Below are positions 60,083-64,000 of a stretch of DNA of 64,000 bases, one piece after another. Every line of letters starts with the position of its first letter. Position 1 is the first letter of the stretch. The stretch covers positions 186,001 through 250,000 of the forward strand of contig CACSKA010000007.1 of NCBI GenBank assembly GCA_902706205.1, read 5' to 3'. Below the pieces are notes generated by a model that did not search any database, was not told the origin of the DNA, and saw only the letters and a program-made list of their open reading frames with translations. The translations under genes and the position numbers were made by a program. Source of the DNA: Chryseobacterium sp. 18061. Lineage in GTDB: Bacteria > Pseudomonadota > Gammaproteobacteria > Enterobacterales > Enterobacteriaceae.

Positions 60083-60439
60083 CGGGTCAGACTCTGGGTT
60101 GGACTGACCTCAGCGTAATCAACACTCACCACGCCGGGTAGCGGAGGAATCTCATTTTCTGCGTATTATATTATTTCCCCTCCATCATGCTCCGCATATT
60201 ATTTTTTACGTAAAAAAATCATATTTACTCACCAGCATAGAAGACTTACTCTTTCGAACGAAAAGAATAAAAAAAAGACCACATAATAAATGGTCATAAC
60301 CATCAACATTCACTACATCGATATATATCAGTGTTTATATATGATTTTTGCATGGAATATTGCGCGGCAACCGCCAGACCACATGACTTTTTATTAATGG
60401 TTACATTAATATCTCTCATCTAAAAAGGATTAAAATACG
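60083..60439. other. AT-rich intergenic region between yjdP and hcp
   Basis: About 360 bp, strongly AT-rich. It separates the core from the type VI cassette and must hold the promoters of both yjdP and hcp. No gene or named site is seen. Confidence 0.5.
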
Positions 60440-60922
60440 ATGGCAATACCCGCTTATCTGTGGCTCAAAGATGATGGTGGTGCATCTATCAAAGGCTCTG
60501 TGGATGTTTTCGATCGGGAAAATAGCATTGAGATTCATGGTTTCGGACATGGGTTACACCTTCCTACCGATAACAATACAGGCAAAATCACCGGTACTCG
60601 CGTGCACTCAGCACTCGCTTTCGAGAAGGAGTTTGATTCATCAAGCCCCTACCTCTACAAAGCGGTGGCAAAAGGCCAGACGCTTAAGAGCGCTGAATTT
60701 AAGTGGTACCGAATCAATGATGCGGGCCAGGAAGTTGAATACTTCAACATGCTGCTGGAAAACGTTAAGGTGGTCTCGATCTGCCCTCATATGCTGGACA
60801 CGAAAAATCCGGCAACAGAAAAGCACAATCACCTTGAGAGCGTTTCAATGCGCTACGAAAAAATCACTTGAAAATATTGTGATGGTAACGTGCAATTCTC
60901 TGATGCGTGGAATGAACGGTGA
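60440..60922 (+). pseudogene. hcp: Hcp, type VI secretion tube protein, with an in-frame TGA at codon 144
   Basis: The frame from ATG 60440 (AAAAGGA upstream) codes MAIPAYLWLKDDGGASIKGS, the start of Hcp1-family tube proteins. It has SSPYLYKAVAKGQTLKSAEF and HNHLESVSMRYEKIT. A TGA at 60869 to 60871 stops it at 143 residues. Reading on in the same frame gives KYCDGNVQFSDAWNER and a stop at 60920 to 60922. That is the normal end of a 160-residue Hcp (YEKITW-x-Y-x-DGN-x-x-x-SD-x-WNER). The TGA stands where TGG (Trp) is expected. It is therefore a nonsense change, a sequencing error, or a truncated but used Hcp. No T6SS structural genes are near, so this is an orphan hcp. Confidence 0.85.
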
Positions 60923-61398
60923 TTCACTGCAGGTTCCATCTTAATGCCGGCCAGTTGTCTACGCTGAGTTGTCCGGGCATCGGTTTTTTTCCTGCATATT
61001 CCGGAGAGTCGGGCAGTGACTGGAATAATCCAGATGCAGCCACAATACAAAACATAGGTCCTTTACCACCCGGACAGTATTACATTGTCTCAAGAGGTAC
61101 AGGGGGTGTTTACACCCCCATTAATGATTATTTCGCCTCAAACATTTCAGGATCTGATCGTAGCACCTGGTTTGCTCTATATCGCAACGATAGCAACATT
61201 GACGATGTGACATTTTATAAAGAGGTATCTCGCGGTCACTTCCGCCTTCACCCAGCTGGATACGAAGGAATTAGTCATGGATGCATCACGTTACCTTCAA
61301 AGGCTCATTTCTCGATACTAAGAGAGACTCTACTTAACACACCAATAATGCTTGTTGGCTCATCCCTTCGGGCTTATGGAACTGTGCAGGTATACTGA
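60919..61398 (+). CDS. Tlde1-like L,D-transpeptidase-fold effector (DUF2778)
   Basis: A 159-residue protein with GTG start at 60919. It overlaps the original hcp stop (GTGA), so it would be coupled to a full-length Hcp. It has the DUF2778 pattern: TLSCPGIGFFPAYSGESGSD, IGPLPPGQYYIVSRGTGG, STWFALYRND, HFRLHPAGYEGISHGCITLP. The catalytic set is H111, H120, G121 and C122 (S-H-G-C). Tlde1 proteins are type VI effectors that act on peptidoglycan in the periplasm of target cells. It lacks a signal peptide, as expected for an Hcp-carried effector. Two small membrane proteins follow it. Confidence 0.88.
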   Translation: MIHCRFHLNAGQLSTLSCPGIGFFPAYSGESGSDWNNPDAATIQNIGPLPPGQYYIVSRGTGGVYTPINDYFASNISGSDRSTWFALYRNDSNIDDVTFYKEVSRGHFRLHPAGYEGISHGCITLPSKAHFSILRETLLNTPIMLVGSSLRAYGTVQVY

Positions 61399-61634
61399 TG
61401 ACTCCATTAAAATGCGTTCTGATATGGTGCGGAAGCGTAGCCCTGTTCCTGCTGACATTTATAGCGGTATTCCTGATAACTCCGCAGGAGTGGCTTTATA
61501 TAAAAATATTCGGCGATAAATATTTTATTGAAGAGGATACCTGGAATAACATTTTAATTCCTTCGCTGTTCGCGGTAACAGCCATCATTGACTGCACATG
61601 TATTGCTCTGTACGCAAAATTTAAGCAGTTTTAA
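61398..61634 (+). CDS. Candidate immunity protein, first copy (small membrane protein)
   Basis: A 78-residue protein that starts at the last base of the effector stop codon (TGATG). It has two hydrophobic segments (IWCGSVALFLLTFIAVFLI and LIPSLFAVTAIIDCTCIALY) with a charged loop between (EWLYIKIFGDKYFIEEDTW). Its place directly after the Tlde1 effector, and its predicted membrane location, make it the likely immunity protein (Tldi1). No sequence family could be named. The second gene after it has a related layout. Confidence 0.7.
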   Translation: MTPLKCVLIWCGSVALFLLTFIAVFLITPQEWLYIKIFGDKYFIEEDTWNNILIPSLFAVTAIIDCTCIALYAKFKQF

Positions 61635-61639
61635 TTAAC

Positions 61640-61661
61640 AAAGTGGGCCTGCAGGCCCACT
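61640..61661. terminator. Perfect hairpin between the two immunity candidates
   Basis: AAGTGGGCC, TGCA, GGCCCACTT. A perfect palindrome without a long T run, likely a transcript end or attenuator after the first immunity candidate. Confidence 0.6.
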
Positions 61662-61679
61662 TATCATTCAGATATATTA

Positions 61680-61940
61680 ATGAAAGCGATTAATCTTATA
61701 ATTACATGGTTTCTTGAGCTTCTGCCACTTTCCATAATTTTTACCATCTTCTGTTTCATAGTATCTGATGAGGAAATCTTTTCGTGGTATGAAGATAAAT
61801 ACGGGATGATGGCGGAAAATCATTGGTATGACGGATACACCACGATCCTTATGCTGGTAGCCATTTTTCTAAACTGCATACTCATTTGGATTTTGGTCTC
61901 CCTGTACCAAAAGAAGCCCCCAACTGAGCTAGAAGAATAG
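61680..61940 (+). CDS. Candidate immunity protein, second copy (small membrane protein)
   Basis: An 86-residue protein with two hydrophobic segments (LIITWFLELLPLSIIFTIFC, TILMLVAIFLNCILIWILVS) and a loop with acidic and aromatic residues (EEIFSWYEDKYGMMAENHWY). The layout equals that of the 61398 gene, with the motif D-K-Y in the loop of both. It may be a diverged duplicate of it. Its last 12 bp overlap the end of the convergent kinase gene. It lacks an obvious ribosome binding site, so expression is uncertain. Confidence 0.6.
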   Translation: MKAINLIITWFLELLPLSIIFTIFCFIVSDEEIFSWYEDKYGMMAENHWYDGYTTILMLVAIFLNCILIWILVSLYQKKPPTELEE

Positions 61941-64000
61941 CGGGCTGACACCGGCCTGCGCCTGCTTCAGCGCCTGCGCCAACTGCGCTCGGGTAAAGGG
62001 TTTGCGCAGCAATACGACGTCCGGCAGCTGTGGATTATGCGCTGGCCGTAAATCCTGGCCGCTGGTAATCAGCACCGCCACCTGCGGATGGTGTGTGCGG
62101 GCGTGATTGACCACTTCCGCGCCGCTGAGCCTGCCTGGCAACATCAAATCACTGACCAGCATCGCGATATCCTCCGATGCATCCAGCATCGCAATCGCCT
62201 GTTCGCCACGGCTTGCCTCCAGCGTTAACCAGCCCAGCTGATGCAGCTGTTCGCACAAGGTCTGGCGCACGTCGGCTTCGTCTTCCAGCACCAGCGCCAG
62301 CCGTTCGGCGGGCATTTCGTCGTCGACCACCCTTTCATCCGCACGCTCAACCGCCTGTAAAATTGAACGCGGCAACTGCAGTCGGACGGTGGTGCCTTGC
62401 CCTGGCGCACTTTCGATTTCCACCCGCCCGCCGGACTGGCGCACAAAACCGTACACCATCGACAGGCCCAGTCCGGAACCGCTGCCGGTCTGCTTGGTGG
62501 TGAAGAACGGTTCGAACACCTGGGCTTTTACCGCCTGCGACATACCGCTGCCATGGTCGATCACCTCCAGCGCCACCATGTCCTGTTTGCGCCCGTCGCT
62601 GCGGTTCACGCGCTGATTCCAGGTGCGAATTTTGATGACGCCAGCCTGGCCTTCCATCGCATCGCGGGCGTTCATCACCATGTTAATGATGGCATTTTCG
62701 AGCTGCCCGACATCTATCCATGCCGACCACGCCGGGGATTGCGCCTCGATTTCCAGCGTTAGCGTGGTGGGCAGCGAGTGGCGCATCAGTTCACCGAGGT
62801 TTTCCAGTAGCGCTTTCATCTCCACCGCGTGAGGGTGCAGCGACTGTTTACGCGAGAATGCCAGCAGACGCTGAGTCAGCAGCGCCCCGCGCTCAGCAGC
62901 CTGCAATGCTCTGGATATTCGCGGCGCATCAGCCTCATTGGGTTTGACCAGTTCGAGACTGCCGATGATCACCGCCAGCAGGTTGTTGAAATCATGAGCC
63001 AGACCGCCCGTCAGCTGCCCAACGGCCTTCATTTTCTGGCTGTGCAACAGCGCTTCTTCCAGCCCCTGCCGCTCGATGCGGCCAGTTTCCAGCTGAGTGG
63101 TGTTTTCTTTCAACAGCCGGGTGGTGTGCTCCAGCGTCGATTTATTACGCGCAAAAACGCTGAACGCGCGAGCCAGTTCCCCCAGCTCATCGCGTCGCTG
63201 CAATGCAGGAACCGAGACGTCCTGTTCGCCATGCGCCAACCGCGACATCGCGTCAGAAATAGCGGTCAGGTTCCAGCCCAGATTGCGATAGATATACCAA
63301 CCCGCAAACCCGGTGATCACCAGCGCCAGCAGGGCGAAGCTGAGAATTAAGTCGATAATCGACCCCAGTTCACGATGACTTTGCGCTACCCGCTGCTCAG
63401 ACGCCTGTGCCACCTGCGCCACGTATTGGTTAATGTCGCCGTTAAGGATCGCCACCAGCGCCTTGATGTGGAACATGTACCAACTGATCGCCAAATCGCT
63501 TTGCTCCAGACTCTGGGAAAGCGGGGCGAGTTTGCGCAGTTCTGCATTGAAATCCGGCAATATGAAGGCGATTGTCGGATCCGCGTTTTCCGTTGGCAGC
63601 GCGTGCATCACAGTGTCAATCTGACGTACCGTCGAGCGCGGCGTCGACGTTTCAATCGCCGCGGTAATCAGCCGGTCCATTTCCAGCAGCAGACGTCCAT
63701 CCAGCGAGTCCTCTCCCTGACGCCGGTTAATCTCCTGTAAGTGACGCAGGTAGCTCTGATTTTGATACAGCGAGCTGAGCAGCGCGTTGCGCTCCAGATG
63801 GCGCTGCTGCCCGCGCTGCAACATGCCCGCCACGCTTTGCTGAAGTTCGTTACTGCGCTGGATAATGCGCTGCACCAGTTCCGGTTCACGCTGCGCCAGT
63901 GGCGCGGTGGCCAGTTGATCGAGCGAATGCTTCAGCGCCTGCTGTGTGGCCTGCAGGCGCTCTGCTTCGCCTTTGTATTCCAGTGCGCCGACGACCTGCG
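61929..64000 (-). CDS. Hybrid sensor histidine kinase/response regulator (partial, 5' end off the right edge)
   Basis: The minus-strand frame is open to the window end, so the N-terminus is missing. About 690 residues are visible. They include a helical periplasmic sensor part (like TorS: Q-rich helices, GQQRHLERNALLSSLYQNQS), a membrane segment (LILSFALLALVITGFAGWYI), a HAMP domain, a HisKA with H-box AVGQLTGGLAHDFNNLLAVI, an HATPase with N-box NAIINMVMNARDAM and GSGSGLGLSMVYGF, and a C-terminal receiver domain (VLEDEADVR, LVSDLMLPGRLSG, LRKPF). The stop overlaps the end of the second immunity candidate by 12 bp. Its input signal cannot be read from here. Confidence 0.9.
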   Translation of the reverse strand, partial: QVVGALEYKGEAERLQATQQALKHSLDQLATAPLAQREPELVQRIIQRSNELQQSVAGMLQRGQQRHLERNALLSSLYQNQSYLRHLQEINRRQGEDSLDGRLLLEMDRLITAAIETSTPRSTVRQIDTVMHALPTENADPTIAFILPDFNAELRKLAPLSQSLEQSDLAISWYMFHIKALVAILNGDINQYVAQVAQASEQRVAQSHRELGSIIDLILSFALLALVITGFAGWYIYRNLGWNLTAISDAMSRLAHGEQDVSVPALQRRDELGELARAFSVFARNKSTLEHTTRLLKENTTQLETGRIERQGLEEALLHSQKMKAVGQLTGGLAHDFNNLLAVIIGSLELVKPNEADAPRISRALQAAERGALLTQRLLAFSRKQSLHPHAVEMKALLENLGELMRHSLPTTLTLEIEAQSPAWSAWIDVGQLENAIINMVMNARDAMEGQAGVIKIRTWNQRVNRSDGRKQDMVALEVIDHGSGMSQAVKAQVFEPFFTTKQTGSGSGLGLSMVYGFVRQSGGRVEIESAPGQGTTVRLQLPRSILQAVERADERVVDDEMPAERLALVLEDEADVRQTLCEQLHQLGWLTLEASRGEQAIAMLDASEDIAMLVSDLMLPGRLSGAEVVNHARTHHPQVAVLITSGQDLRPAHNPQLPDVVLLRKPFTRAQLAQALKQAQAGVSPLFF

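Overview
The window is chromosomal DNA from a member of the Enterobacteriaceae. It carries the crfC-yjcZ, yjdM, yjdN, phnF to phnP and yjdP block in the Escherichia coli order, the pair cbpA-cbpM, proP, enteric REP elements and a phenylalanine tRNA att remnant. The gene content and REP type fit an Enterobacter, Leclercia, Lelliottia or Citrobacter-like genome. I cannot fix the genus from this sequence alone.

Left part, about 1 to 38,630: a large composite genomic island. From left to right it holds: the 5' part of a type I restriction hsdR; an XRE regulator; an SfsB/Nlp-type regulator cut by an IS1-family element; a complete contact-dependent inhibition locus (cdiB, cdiA of 3,419 codons, cdiI), read leftwards; three small leftward genes including a DUF2913 protein; an AlpA regulator with a string of small zinc-ribbon proteins; YagK/YfjJ (inovirus Gp2)-like proteins; an AT-rich orphan gene of 412 codons; a cassette with a WYL regulator, a lipoprotein, DUF4234, GYF_2 and a periplasmic protein; two convergent genes with HEPN-type R-x4-6-H motifs; and a CP4-57/CP4-6 type block (EcsC, DUF905, YfjQ/DUF932, ArdB/KlcA antirestriction, RadC-like, DUF987, CbeA-CbtA toxin-antitoxin, DUF5983, DUF4942). 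The right border is marked by two copies of the tRNA-Phe 3' end at 38,439 and 38,606. Each is followed by a terminator hairpin. No integrase gene and no intact tRNA-Phe lie in the window.

Middle part, about 38,630 to 49,800: core genome with some accessory genes. It has an Hha/YmoA-like small protein, the curved-DNA-binding co-chaperone cbpA with its modulator cbpM, a NicO/RcnA-type metal exporter, an orphan DXD glycosyltransferase, proP, kdgT, the dynamin-like pair crfC-yjcZ and phnA (yjdM).

Right part, about 49,800 to 64,000: phnB (yjdN), then the carbon-phosphorus lyase operon phnFGHIJKLMNOP. The phosphonate ABC importer genes phnCDE, which lie between phnB and phnF in E. coli, are absent. 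In their place is a GC-rich element of about 430 bp with 22-bp inverted ends, built from seven 51 to 55 bp tandem units. After phnP come a BhsA/McbA-like stress protein, yjdP, and an orphan type VI secretion cassette: hcp with an in-frame TGA near its end, a Tlde1-like L,D-transpeptidase-fold effector, and two small membrane proteins that are likely immunity proteins. The window ends inside a hybrid sensor histidine kinase gene.

The strongest leads for new biology are the paired HEPN genes and the repeat-flanked cassette they belong to (25,087 to 32,237), the AT-rich 412-codon orphan, the CdiA endonuclease with a YezG-type immunity protein, the broken hcp upstream of an intact effector, and the tandem array that replaces phnCDE.
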